A stretch of 64,000 nt of DNA from Bacteroidota bacterium. Lineage in GTDB: Bacteria; Bacteroidota; Bacteroidia; Bacteroidales; Tenuifilaceae. A program made the position numbers and the translations under genes. Where the stretch lies: assembly GCA_029560875.1 (NCBI GenBank), contig JAKQKB010000076.1, positions 35,160 through 99,159 on the forward strand. The letters are read 5' to 3'. The notes below the pieces were generated by a model, which was not told where the DNA came from, searched no databases, and was given only the letters and a program-made list of their open reading frames with translations. Below, one piece after another: positions 45,054 to 53,766 of this stretch (position 1 is its first letter; the number at the start of each line of letters is the position of its first letter).

Positions 45054-46409
45054 TTAGTAAACTGTATTTTCAGGATCCCAGTTGCACCAGTCGGTTGTCC
45101 AGTTCTGTGTTCCAAAGGCTCCTTTAAAGGAAACAACCTCGAAGAATGCAGGTAGACCTGTAAATGTAGCTCCTGTAAGTACTGGCGAGCCAGCTTGTGG
45201 CATAGGGTTAACATTGCCCCAGTTCCAAGCATTGGTAAGTTGAAGTCCAGTGTTTTCTGCAACTATAGTATTGCTTCCGTTTGTCCACATGGTTTCGTAC
45301 TCGGTCTGAGTTAGAGATGTACCATCGGTTTTCGCTTCAAAATCCTTAACGCAACCAGCTAGAACGCAGTTTTTAATAGCCGGACCAGAAGTTGCATTGT
45401 AGTTTAGCATTGAAGGACCTTCTAATCTTATACCGATTGCAAAACCCGCGATAATTGAGTTGTAAAGGTTAAGGTGAGTATTTCTTCTTAGTCTTAAACC
45501 GTACTTATGGTTAGGGTTTACACCAGTTTGGGTTTTTGTAGCATATGGGCCAAGTATTGTAATGTTGCTGAATTTTGCTGAGGTCAAAGGTGAGTTTGAT
45601 GAACCATTTGCATCGTTATCGGATTCAAAACCATTGGAAGCATCGGATTTATCAGCTTCTGCTGGGCCACGTAGGATAAGCCCAAACTGAACGTTGCCGT
45701 TGAAACCGTTGTCGGTATCAAAATCATCATCACCACCACGGTACGATACTAGGTATTTAGCGTTTACAGTACCGCCAAAAAATTCGAATGAGTCATCGCG
45801 ACCAAAAGATACCTGAACGTACTCAATGGTTGTGCCGCTACCAACACCACCCATTGTTAAACCGTTAATCTCGTTACCACTGGTTACCTCATATCCTGCA
45901 AACTCAATACGTACATATCGAAGAATTCCAGAATTATCAGCAGCATCAGTTCCACCGTAAACTGCACCTGTACCGCCTTCAATTTCAGCTTGTCCGCCAG
46001 TTTGATTAATCGGAGCTTTTCCGCAAATAATTATGCCAGCCCAATCGCCAGGTTTACGCTGTCCAACAGGCTTATCGCTTGTAAATACTATAGGGTTACT
46101 TTGGGTTCCGTCAGCAATAATTTTACCACCACGTTCAACTATTAAACAAGCTTTTGTGTCGCTTAAACCTTTAACAAAGGTTCCTGGTTTAATTGTTAAT
46201 GTAACCCCATTCTTAACATACACATAACCGTCTAGGATAATTGTATCTTTTGCTTCCCAGGTTGTATTCTGAGAAATATCACCCGATACGGTTACTTTCT
46301 CACCTTTTGGTTTGGAATCGTCATCCTTATCGCACGATACCAATGCTCCACCCATAAGCATTAGGGCTAGTAAAAAACTTTTCGCTTTAATTAGGTTTCT
46401 CATTTTCAT
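45054..46409 (-). CDS. Beta-helix lipoprotein, probably Pho-regulated
   Basis: A 451-residue protein with a lipoprotein signal (GALVSC, Cys at about residue 26) followed by an Asp-rich linker (DKDDDSKP). The body has repeated short strands and many Gly-Asp turns (GGDDDFDTDNGFNG, NGFESDNDANGSSN), the look of a right-handed parallel beta-helix with calcium-like turns. Surface-exposed attachment to the outer membrane is likely, as the linker after the Cys resembles the Asp-rich surface-export signal of Bacteroidota. Its upstream PHO-box-like array links it to phosphate starvation. I think it assists the TonB-dependent receptor in binding a phosphorus source, but its ligand is unknown. Confidence 0.8.
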   Translation of the reverse strand: MKMRNLIKAKSFLLALMLMGGALVSCDKDDDSKPKGEKVTVSGDISQNTTWEAKDTIILDGYVYVKNGVTLTIKPGTFVKGLSDTKACLIVERGGKIIADGTQSNPIVFTSDKPVGQRKPGDWAGIIICGKAPINQTGGQAEIEGGTGAVYGGTDAADNSGILRYVRIEFAGYEVTSGNEINGLTMGGVGSGTTIEYVQVSFGRDDSFEFFGGTVNAKYLVSYRGGDDDFDTDNGFNGNVQFGLILRGPAEADKSDASNGFESDNDANGSSNSPLTSAKFSNITILGPYATKTQTGVNPNHKYGLRLRRNTHLNLYNSIIAGFAIGIRLEGPSMLNYNATSGPAIKNCVLAGCVKDFEAKTDGTSLTQTEYETMWTNGSNTIVAENTGLQLTNAWNWGNVNPMPQAGSPVLTGATFTGLPAFFEVVSFKGAFGTQNWTTDWCNWDPENTVY

Positions 46410-46440
46410 TTTATTTTAGTTTAAGAAATATTTTCTGGTA

Positions 46441-46521
46441 CAAAAGTATGCGAAGCCCTTATAGTAGTAGTTAAGCAAAAATTACGCTTTCGTTACTTGT
46501 TTGTTAGGAGATTGTTAAGAG
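46441..46521 (-). promoter_or_regulatory. PHO-box-like array and -7 box upstream of the beta-helix lipoprotein
   Basis: Five tetranucleotides lie at exactly 11-bp steps: TTAA 46471, TTAC 46482, TTAC 46493, TTAG 46504, TTAA 46515. On the gene strand they read CTTAAC, CCTAAC, AGTAAC, CGTAAT, CTTAAC. A perfect -7 box TACTTTTG (reverse strand, 46448-46441) lies 22 bases nearer the start. Tandem half-sites at 11 bp, one helical turn, are the known layout of PhoB/SphR boxes. There is no exact TTG at the -33 position. Confidence 0.65.
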
Positions 46522-46579
46522 GAGATAATCTAGAATGAGGAATTAAGAATGTAGAATCATAAATACAAAATAGAAAAAT

Positions 46580-46672
46580 CCCCGAGTTGAAACTCGGGGG
46601 CTAATCCAAAACTATTCAAAAGCGATGCAAGTAAGGGCAATAGTTTGAAATGGCATTGAATAGTTGCATCGC
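46580..46672. repeat. REP-like palindromic element, copy 2
   Basis: A 9-bp stem CCCCGAGTT / AACTCGGGG (46580-46599) and a 9-bp inverted repeat GCGATGCAA / TTGCATCGC (46622-46630 and 46664-46672, 33-base loop). The same two parts occur at 970-1064. The region 46410-46781 otherwise holds only the regulatory array. Confidence 0.65.
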
Positions 46673-46781
46673 AACGGGTTGATTTTGGTATGAAACAACT
46701 ATTGTAAAAATCACCCAAACAAAAAAATGAGCCAGAATGCATTGGCATCTGGCTCCTAATTATTATTAACCAAATCTATAT

Positions 46782-47141
46782 TTAGTCCTTTACAGGCTTG
46801 AGTTCAACCTTAATTGTTCCATTACAGGTTGTTGCGTCAACTTTTACTTCCTGTGGATTGTACGATATCAAATTTGCATTGATTGATACTGATTGACATC
46901 CCATTACAGTTGCGCTAAAGTTGCCTTCAAAATCGGTGTAGGTTGTGGTGTTATCAATTTTAACCGCTACGCCTGCAAGTGCTTCGCCAGTTTCTTTATC
47001 AACTACCTGTCCACTAATTGTAAGGGTTGCAACTGAGGTTGAATTGCTCGAGGTGTTTTTATCATCACCCTTAACATTTGCATTTACATTAACCGATACT
47101 GCTACTAGGGCTATAACTAAAATTTTGCTAATTGTTTTCAT
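46782..47141 (-). CDS. Exported carboxypeptidase-regulatory-like domain protein
   Basis: A 119-residue protein with a signal peptide (about 1-22, ending VNANV) and a single carboxypeptidase-regulatory-like (CarboxypepD_reg) domain: TISGQVVDKETGEALAGVAV followed by YTDFEGNFSA and ending in a strand GTIKVELKPV. These domains also open TonB-dependent receptors, and here the protein is the next gene after such a receptor. It is periplasmic or outer-membrane facing. A PHO-box-like array lies directly upstream, so it is likely induced with the receptor. Its function is unknown. It may bind the receptor or ligand. Confidence 0.82.
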   Translation of the reverse strand: MKTISKILVIALVAVSVNVNANVKGDDKNTSSNSTSVATLTISGQVVDKETGEALAGVAVKIDNTTTYTDFEGNFSATVMGCQSVSINANLISYNPQEVKVDATTCNGTIKVELKPVKD

Positions 47142-47166
47142 CGTTTTTAATTTTTATTTCTTGACA

Positions 47167-47233
47167 CAAAAATAGACCCCGAACATTACCTGAATATTAC
47201 ACAAAAATGATTTAAATGTTAAGTTTAGGTTAA
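47167..47233 (-). promoter_or_regulatory. PHO-box-like array and -7 box upstream of the carboxypeptidase-regulatory-like gene
   Basis: Tetranucleotides at 11-bp steps: TTAC 47186, TTAC 47197, TGAT 47208 (degenerate), TTAA 47219, TTAA 47230. On the gene strand they read CTTAAC, CTTAAC, AATCAT, TGTAAT, GGTAAT. A perfect -7 box TATTTTTG (47174-47167, reverse strand) lies 11 bases away. The array is inside the 95-base gap after the TonB receptor gene. Confidence 0.65.
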
Positions 47234-47236
47234 GCG

Positions 47237-50047
47237 TTAAAACTTAGCCGTTACACCAAAACTGAACGATATTCCATCGGAGCTACGCTTATTGTCCATG
47301 TACATACTTGCATCACCGGAGCTATTTAGGTATGGGAAGTAGGTAACTGTTTTTTGGTTAAGCAGGTTCCTAATCCCAAACTTGAACTCAATAGAGTTAT
47401 AGAACTCCTTGCTAACAGTTAAGTCAACAAGATGTTTTTGCTTTTCCATGATATGGGGGATGTTCTGATTTGCGTTTTGGTTGGTTTTTCCAATGGTTAT
47501 TAATCTGTCGCCAATAACGTTGTACTGAACAGAGAAGTTTAACCTGCGTTTTTCGTTGCTATAGAATATTCCTGTATTAATTAGGAATGGCGATTGTCCT
47601 TGCATCTCTCTATCCTCAAAAATAGAGCCTTCGGGGAATATTACTTTACTGTAAATATAGGCAGCATTGGCAACAAAGTAAAAATCTTTAAGCAATTCAA
47701 TTGCTTCCAACGATTTACGGAGGTCCACCTCAACACCTAGGCTTGTTGCTTTGTTGGCATTGTTAAAAGTGAAAGTTGGACGGTTTCCTGCTGGTTTGTA
47801 AGTAGATTCGATGGTTGATTTAAAATCCTTATAGAATAAACCTACAGAGAAAGTCTCGCTTGAACTTGGATAAAACTCGTAGCGTAAATCGTAATTCCAT
47901 GTGTAAGCATTTTCAAGTTCTGTATTCCCAACATAGTCGGCTTCATCTTCAAAATTGTAGAAATAAAATGGTGCAATCTCCCTAAACTCTGGTCTGTTTA
48001 CCGATAGGCCAGTTGCCAAGCGGATTAAGTTCTTTTCGTTGAAGTTATAGGTTAGATTTGCTGAGGGGAAAAGGTCAACATGATTTGACTCAAGGTTCAC
48101 AGCCCTGTTGTAGCTATCGTAACCATCGAGTTGAAGGCTGTTGTACTCAGCCCTAACACCTCCGTAGAACTTAATTTTACTGGTGATATTTGTGCTTAGC
48201 GCTACATAACCCGCAAAAAGCATATTGGTTGCATCGTAACTGTCGGCTTTGCTAGTGGTTTCCTTGATTATGAATCCATCGGCAGAGGTGTTGATATTCT
48301 CTGGGCTGAAAATGGTTTCCACGGGAAGCCAAACCGACTCGGTGTAAGAAGAGTTTTTAGCGTATCCTAAAATTCTTGTATCAAAAACTCTGTGTTTGTA
48401 TTCGGAGTAAATACCTGTTTTAACTGAAGGTTGCCAGTTGCCAATTTTCAATTTTCGGTCGTAATTAACACCCAACGATGATATGTACTCGTTTAATCGC
48501 ATAAAGAGTCGTCCGGCATCGCTAACTGAGGGTGTTAATCCAATTGAAGCGTAATAATCGCCATAATGAGGTAAAAGTTCTTCACTCTGAAGTGTAGTGC
48601 GGAGCTGCTTTAGGTCTGGCTCATCTTTACCTGAATAGGAGAATCCAAGAACCCAATCAATTCGGTTCTTATCATCCTGTCCGTATTTATGCTCGCCACC
48701 TAGCTGACCGGTGTAAGATGTACGCGACATATATTTATCCTGATACGAACGAACGGTGTAACCCTCGTAACCGTTCAGTCCATTACGGATTATTGCAGTA
48801 TTTTTTCCATTGATATTTAAAAGATTTCGGAACTCAATTTTGTTACCGTTACCCAAAAAGAATGCCCAGTTGTGGAGCACTCCAATTTTGGTAGTTCTCG
48901 AAAAGGCGCTATCGGTATAATTGTAGTTGTAAGGTGGGGTATCGCCTAAGTTGAATTGCGCTTGGTAACTTTTAAGCACTTTTACATCAGAATTATTGGC
49001 AACTCCATAGTTGATATTGGTTATAGTACCAATTTGCTTACTTCCTACCTGAAATCTTCTACCAAAATTTATATTGATTTTTTGCTCAGGATATGCAGTT
49101 GCTTTTTTAGGAGCCCAGTTACTGTTGAATTCTTTTCCTAGTGTAGTCAGTTGAGAGTTGGATAAACCTTTAAGAGTACTTGGAATGTTGTCGGGCAGGG
49201 CTCTTTCGCCATTGTCAATACCCAACCAATCGTACTTACCTTTGTTTATAAGTTGAAAACTGGAGTAATCGTCTTCAGTGTTGTATGTGGTTGAGTATCC
49301 AATTTGGAAGAAATTCTTTTCGGGCATATTCTTGGTGAAAATCTTTATGAACCCACCAGTAAAATCGGCAGGTAATTCGGGCGATGGACTTTTTGCAATT
49401 AGTATGTTGTCAATCATTGAGCTGGGAATAACATCAAACGAGAAGGCTTTCTGGTCGGTTTCGCTCGATGGGGTAGAGGCATTATTAACCCAAACACTAT
49501 TATAGCGTTGGTTCAATCCACGAACCACTACAAACCTATCCTCAATAATCGAGATTCCAGGTACACGCTTAATTACTTCCGAGGCGTCCTTATCCTGGGT
49601 ACGAGTAATTTGCTGTGCGGTAATTCCATTGGCAATAATATTACTGGCTTTAATGGTGCTAATCATCGCTACATCGGTATTGTTACGTTTAGTTGCGGTG
49701 ACAACAACACCCTCAATGGCGGTTGTAACCTCTTCCAAATCAACATTAATTATCGATGCCTTATTGGCTTCCACCTTAATGCCTCCAATTATGACTGGCT
49801 TGTAGGAGATAAATGAAACCTGAACATTGTATGTTCCAGGGGTAAGGTTTCCTAAAATAAATTTGCCATCGAAATCGGTTATTGTGCCATTGGTTGTTCC
49901 TTGTATTACAACAGTGGCACCAACAAGTGTTTCTGCTCTGAGTTTATCAACTACTACTCCTTCAATACTTCCTCTTTGGGCTAAGGCCGATAGGTTAACT
50001 AAACAAAAAAGAAAAATACCAATAAATTTAATTGTTTGCCTGCTCAT
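47237..50047 (-). CDS. TonB-dependent outer-membrane receptor
   Basis: About 936 residues in the preferred reading, with a signal peptide (ending LSALAQ), an N-terminal carboxypeptidase-regulatory-like domain (IEGVVVDKLRAETLVGATV then ITDFDGKFILGNL), a plug domain (ASEVIKRVPGISIIEDRFVV, VRGLNQRYNSVWVN) and a long beta-barrel ending in SFGVTAKF with the terminal Phe expected for outer-membrane assembly. The frame extends 10 codons upstream to 50077, but MSRQTIKFIGIFLFC at 50047 gives a normal signal peptide. It imports a ligand by energy from TonB-ExbBD. Neighbouring PHO-box sites suggest a phosphorus source. The cargo is not known. Confidence 0.94.
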   Translation of the reverse strand: MSRQTIKFIGIFLFCLVNLSALAQRGSIEGVVVDKLRAETLVGATVVIQGTTNGTITDFDGKFILGNLTPGTYNVQVSFISYKPVIIGGIKVEANKASIINVDLEEVTTAIEGVVVTATKRNNTDVAMISTIKASNIIANGITAQQITRTQDKDASEVIKRVPGISIIEDRFVVVRGLNQRYNSVWVNNASTPSSETDQKAFSFDVIPSSMIDNILIAKSPSPELPADFTGGFIKIFTKNMPEKNFFQIGYSTTYNTEDDYSSFQLINKGKYDWLGIDNGERALPDNIPSTLKGLSNSQLTTLGKEFNSNWAPKKATAYPEQKININFGRRFQVGSKQIGTITNINYGVANNSDVKVLKSYQAQFNLGDTPPYNYNYTDSAFSRTTKIGVLHNWAFFLGNGNKIEFRNLLNINGKNTAIIRNGLNGYEGYTVRSYQDKYMSRTSYTGQLGGEHKYGQDDKNRIDWVLGFSYSGKDEPDLKQLRTTLQSEELLPHYGDYYASIGLTPSVSDAGRLFMRLNEYISSLGVNYDRKLKIGNWQPSVKTGIYSEYKHRVFDTRILGYAKNSSYTESVWLPVETIFSPENINTSADGFIIKETTSKADSYDATNMLFAGYVALSTNITSKIKFYGGVRAEYNSLQLDGYDSYNRAVNLESNHVDLFPSANLTYNFNEKNLIRLATGLSVNRPEFREIAPFYFYNFEDEADYVGNTELENAYTWNYDLRYEFYPSSSETFSVGLFYKDFKSTIESTYKPAGNRPTFTFNNANKATSLGVEVDLRKSLEAIELLKDFYFVANAAYIYSKVIFPEGSIFEDREMQGQSPFLINTGIFYSNEKRRLNFSVQYNVIGDRLITIGKTNQNANQNIPHIMEKQKHLVDLTVSKEFYNSIEFKFGIRNLLNQKTVTYFPYLNSSGDASMYMDNKRSSDGISFSFGVTAKF

Positions 50048-50103
50048 ATTTTGTTTTTTTGCAATGTTCGTAATCACAGTTTCTTAAGATTTTTTTTACA
50101 CTG

Positions 50104-50159
50104 CAAAGTAAACTACTATATATGGCATCAATTTTAAGGCTATGTTAAACTTTGGTTAA
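50104..50159 (-). promoter_or_regulatory. PHO-box-like array upstream of the TonB receptor
   Basis: TTAA at 50134, 50145 and 50156: three exact half-sites at 11 bp. On the receptor's strand they read GTTAACC, TTTAACA, CTTAAAA, all in the CTTAAC sense. A one-mismatch -7 box TTACTTTG (50111-50104, reverse strand) follows 22 bases later. Confidence 0.6.
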
Positions 50160-50187
50160 CCATTTTGTGGGATAATGTTGTTTACAT

Positions 50188-50232
50188 TTAATGTTTTCTT
50201 AACTTAATCTTGGCTATTTGTGAATAGTTTTG
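50188..50232 (+). promoter_or_regulatory. Second array and -7 box directed at the response regulator
   Basis: TTAA at 50188 and 50199, TTGG at 50210: 11-bp steps again. On the + strand they read TTTAATG, CTTAACT, CTTGGCT, pointing rightward. A perfect -7 box TAGTTTTG (50225-50232) follows. This suggests the regulator controls its own gene. It is about 28 bases from the receptor's array in the same divergent gap. Confidence 0.55.
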
Positions 50233-50260
50233 TAAACTTACTCTTTAAAGACAAAGCACT

Positions 50261-50953
50261 ATGGATTTATCAAAATTCAAGATTCTAGTTGTTGATGATG
50301 AGCCCGATATTATTGAGTTTTTGAGTTACAATCTCAAGAAGGAGGGCTTTACAATAAAAACAGCATCAACAGGGCGTCAGGCAATTGATATGGCTGTTTC
50401 CTTTAATCCGCACCTAATTCTGCTCGATGTTATGATGCCCGAGATGGATGGCATTGAAACCTGCGGGGAATTAAGGGCGAATCCTATAACCAAGGATGTT
50501 TTAATTGCTTTCCTTACCGCACGCAACGAGGATTACAGCCAGATTGCGGGGTTCGATGCTGGTGGCGACGATTATATTTCGAAACCAATAAAACCAAAGG
50601 TTTTAATTAGTCGAATAAAAGCTCTACTAAAACGTGCTGGTTCGTTGGACGATAGTGCTGATACAAGGGATGAAATACCCCAATCAGGTTTGGCAATAGA
50701 TAAGGAACGCTATGTGGTTTACCTAGATGGGAATGAGGTAATTTTACCAAAGAAGGAGTTTGAATTGCTTGCTTTGCTATATAGCAAACCCCAAAAGGTA
50801 TTTACTCGCGACGAGATATACCAAGCAATTTGGGGCGATGAAATTGTGGTAGGAGATAGAACTATTGATGTTCATATTCGTAAACTGCGCGAGAAACTGG
50901 GTGAAGATTATATTCGTACCGTAAAAGGGGTTGGGTATAAGTTTATGAATTAA
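50261..50953 (+). CDS. PhoB-type response regulator (OmpR family)
   Basis: A 230-residue regulator. The receiver domain (about 1-120) has the acidic pocket LVVDDEPD and the phospho-acceptor Asp56 in LILLDVMMPEMDG, and ends at KPIKPKV. The DNA-binding winged helix (about 135-230) has KEFELLALLYSKPQKVFTRD and RTIDVHIRKLREKLGEDYIRTVKGVGYKF, the OmpR/PhoB pattern. Given PHO-box-like arrays around it, I infer it is the PhoB/RegX3-like regulator of phosphate starvation. No histidine kinase lies beside it, which is common for Bacteroidota. The adjacent hemerythrin gene may be cotranscribed (74-base gap). Confidence 0.92.
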   Translation: MDLSKFKILVVDDEPDIIEFLSYNLKKEGFTIKTASTGRQAIDMAVSFNPHLILLDVMMPEMDGIETCGELRANPITKDVLIAFLTARNEDYSQIAGFDAGGDDYISKPIKPKVLISRIKALLKRAGSLDDSADTRDEIPQSGLAIDKERYVVYLDGNEVILPKKEFELLALLYSKPQKVFTRDEIYQAIWGDEIVVGDRTIDVHIRKLREKLGEDYIRTVKGVGYKFMN

Positions 50954-51027
50954 CTTTTTTGATGTGGATTGTTGGAGATTTGGAGATTTGGAGCATACTG
51001 TTTTGCTTTGAAAGTTATTTAAATATA

Positions 51028-51441
51028 ATGAACATGGGAATTGTAGATTGGAATGCCAAGTACAGCGTTGCTGTTGATAGCATTGATAACGACCATAAAA
51101 AGTTGATAGATTTAATTAATCAACTTTTTAATGCTATGACAAAGGGCGAAGGGTCAAAAGTTTTATCGCCTTTAGTTGATGAGTTGTATAAGTACACTAT
51201 TTATCATTTTAACAGGGAGGAAACCTACTTTAGAATGACCAATTACCCTAATGCTCTCCAGCATAATCAGGAGCACTCTATGTTTATTCAAAAGGTAAAT
51301 GAGTTTAAGGCTAAGGTTAGTTCTGGTAAGTTAGATTTTTCGCCCGATATGCTTAACTTTCTACGCGATTGGTTACTGCATCATATTACCAATGTTGATG
51401 CAATGTATGCAGAGCATTTTAAGAAGTACGGTATAAAATAG
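51028..51441 (+). CDS. Bacteriohemerythrin
   Basis: A 137-residue diiron protein. All seven iron ligands of the family are visible: His23 in DNDHKK, His60 and Glu64 in YHFNREE, His79 and His83 in HNQEH, then a His pair HHI (118-119) and Asp124 in the NVD motif. The start at 51028 (MNMGIVDWNAKY) is preferred over an upstream in-frame codon at 50959, since the family begins with a short stretch before W. Bacteriohemerythrin binds oxygen and often serves in oxygen delivery or sensing in microaerophilic bacteria. It follows the response-regulator gene and is probably cytoplasmic. Confidence 0.93.
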   Translation: MNMGIVDWNAKYSVAVDSIDNDHKKLIDLINQLFNAMTKGEGSKVLSPLVDELYKYTIYHFNREETYFRMTNYPNALQHNQEHSMFIQKVNEFKAKVSSGKLDFSPDMLNFLRDWLLHHITNVDAMYAEHFKKYGIK

Positions 51442-51460
51442 TTTTTCGATTTTTTGATAC

Positions 51461-51490
51461 AAAAAAGGGAGCGATATCGCTCCCTTTTTT
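51461..51490. terminator. Bidirectional terminator between hemerythrin and Pit genes
   Basis: A perfect 30-base palindrome built around GGGAGCGATATCGCTCCC, flanked by six A and six T. It sits between convergent genes and can end both. Confidence 0.95.
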
Positions 51491-51504
51491 TGTACATTAG
51501 TTGA

Positions 51505-53742
51505 TTAATCGATATTGTAAAGGATAAAATCTCTTTGAGCCTTCATTAGATTTACGGTGTGAAGCATAATATTCTTAATTTCGTTCAGAAGCCCTAAGTA
51601 AAGCACGCTGTTACGGGTACCTGTTTCGTTCTGTTTAATACGCTTTACCTGTTTTTTGCGGGCATCATTCACTATTTCAAGGATATCCTGCTGTTTCTTA
51701 ATAGCATCGGGAACACCAGTGTAATCGTTCTCCTTTATCATCTTCATAATATCATCGAAGAATACAGATATATCCTCTGAAATACGTTTTAGCTCCGCAG
51801 CTTGTGCTTTAGTTAAGCCTTTGTGCTGATTCTCTATGTGTTGTAAACTTGGCGATACAACAAAGGTTAATGAGTGGGCAATTTCCCTTAAGTAGTCAAT
51901 AACCTGAATGTAGTAGTGTCCTGTTTCTATTGAGTCGGCTTCCAATTTCTTGAGTACAGTGTAAACATTGTACTTAAGTTTTTTAGCCTCTGCATTTAAA
52001 TCCTCAACATCTTTATTAACCTGTTTAAGAGTTTTACGGTCTTCGTTTGTTAACCCCTCAATAGTTTTAGTGAATGTTCTTAGAACATCTTTCAATGATT
52101 TGGTTACTTCTTTGGTACATTTTTTTACAATACCATCATCGGTTGTCAATGTGTCTTCATCAATCTTTTCGGCATCTGTACGTTTTTTATGAATAAAGTG
52201 CGATTTGATAATTAAGCCAACAGCAATTGCCAGAACAATAATCAATGCAGGGGTTTTTCCGTAGAATAGAGCTGCTGCAATTATAAATGCCATTGTGAAT
52301 GTTACAAACGCAGTAAAGAACCATCCTGAAATTACTGTAAGTACACCTGTAATTCGGTAAACAGCACTTTCGCGACCCCACGCTTTATCGCTCAACGATG
52401 TTCCCATTGCAACCATGAAAGTAACATAGGTTGTGGATAATGGTAGTTTTAATGATGTTGCAGAGCTAATAAGAATACTCGAAACTACAAGGTTAACAGA
52501 TGCTCTAATTAAATCGAAAGCAGGAGCATCATTTGGGTTAGTATACTTAGGAGCCTTGCTAGTATCGAAGCGTTTTTCAAAAAAACTACTTACAGATTTT
52601 GGGACAAACCGACCAGTTCTATTGCTAAAATTTCTCACAACTCTTACTAAACTTCTGGAGAATTGTGTGCTGCCAAAACGCTCCATTCCAGAATCCTGAC
52701 GACCAAGTCCTACCTCGGTTTCGGTAACGGTTTTTGCTTTGCGCGATGTCCATAAAGTAATAACCATAATAAGACCCGCAATGAAGAGGTATATGAAATT
52801 GGTATTCACTTCGCCAGCTAAGTCGTGCATTAGAAGTTGATCCGGCGAAACACCAGGATTTGCTTGTAAAATCTCGTATGATTTTAGGCCGGCCATTGAA
52901 ACACCAATGAAATTAACCAAATCGTTACCTGCGAACGATAGTGCTAATGCAAATGTTCCAACGAGTACAATAAAGCGCAATATATTAAGATTAAACAGCG
53001 ATATTAATATTTGGAATATTGCGCCCCATATTAGGAAACTATAAATAAGAATTAAGAAAGTATGTTCTTTTATGTATGTCATAACAGAGCCGGATAGCAT
53101 AGAAGAACCTTGAACGCCTTTCATTACTATAAAGTAAGTGATAGCTGTTAATGCTATTCCACCCCAGATGCTTCCAACATATTTAATACTCTTTTTATAG
53201 TTGAATGTGAAGAGAAATCGGGCAAAATATTGGATTACAGTTCCTGTTACAAAGGCAACCACTACTGATATTAAAATAGCTGAGATTATACCTAGCGCTT
53301 TGGCACTATTTATATAGTTTCCAAGGTTGGTTAACGATTCCTCGTTACCCATCATTTTGAATATTGAAACAGCAACAGCCGAACCTAATAGTTCAAAAAC
53401 CAACGAAACGGTTGTTGAGGTTGGTAATCCGAATGTGTTGAAGAAATCAAGTACAATTACATCTGTGATCATTACGGCAAGGAATATCACCATAATTTCA
53501 CTCATATAGAAGTTCTGGGGATAGAATACTCCTTTACGGGCAACCTCCATCATTCCACTTGAGAATAAGGAACCAACTAGCACCCCAAGAGATGCAACAA
53601 TTAAAATCCAATGTCTAGGTGCAACTCTTGATCCAATTGCTGAGTTTAAGAAGTTAACTGCATCGTTTGCAACACCAACAACCAAATCGGATATTGCAAG
53701 CAGCATTAGTATTAGAACTATAAATAGGTAATAAGTTTCCAT
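51505..53742 (-). CDS. Inorganic phosphate transporter (Pit) fused to a PhoU-like domain
   Basis: A 745-residue protein. The N-terminal 500 residues are a Pit-type permease with about ten TM helices and two GxANDxxN repeats (GVANDAVNFLNSAIG at about residue 23 and SFAGNDLVNFIGVS at about 270), the phosphate-sodium symporter signature. From about residue 530 to the end it is a soluble, coiled, helical domain (LKDVLRTFTKTIEGLTNEDR, EADSIETGHYYIQVIDYL, LVSLTFVVSPSLQHIENQH-like) resembling PhoU, a regulator of phosphate uptake. So transport and sensing sit in one chain. Separate pit and phoU genes are usual. A PHO-box-like array is upstream. Confidence 0.93.
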   Translation of the reverse strand: METYYLFIVLILMLLAISDLVVGVANDAVNFLNSAIGSRVAPRHWILIVASLGVLVGSLFSSGMMEVARKGVFYPQNFYMSEIMVIFLAVMITDVIVLDFFNTFGLPTSTTVSLVFELLGSAVAVSIFKMMGNEESLTNLGNYINSAKALGIISAILISVVVAFVTGTVIQYFARFLFTFNYKKSIKYVGSIWGGIALTAITYFIVMKGVQGSSMLSGSVMTYIKEHTFLILIYSFLIWGAIFQILISLFNLNILRFIVLVGTFALALSFAGNDLVNFIGVSMAGLKSYEILQANPGVSPDQLLMHDLAGEVNTNFIYLFIAGLIMVITLWTSRKAKTVTETEVGLGRQDSGMERFGSTQFSRSLVRVVRNFSNRTGRFVPKSVSSFFEKRFDTSKAPKYTNPNDAPAFDLIRASVNLVVSSILISSATSLKLPLSTTYVTFMVAMGTSLSDKAWGRESAVYRITGVLTVISGWFFTAFVTFTMAFIIAAALFYGKTPALIIVLAIAVGLIIKSHFIHKKRTDAEKIDEDTLTTDDGIVKKCTKEVTKSLKDVLRTFTKTIEGLTNEDRKTLKQVNKDVEDLNAEAKKLKYNVYTVLKKLEADSIETGHYYIQVIDYLREIAHSLTFVVSPSLQHIENQHKGLTKAQAAELKRISEDISVFFDDIMKMIKENDYTGVPDAIKKQQDILEIVNDARKKQVKRIKQNETGTRNSVLYLGLLNEIKNIMLHTVNLMKAQRDFILYNID

Positions 53743-53766
53743 ATTATCTCATTGTTAAGTTTGCTG

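Noticed and set aside
46557..46748. A 63-codon frame on the reverse strand
   Set aside because: It lies inside the REP-like element and has no resemblance to a protein.
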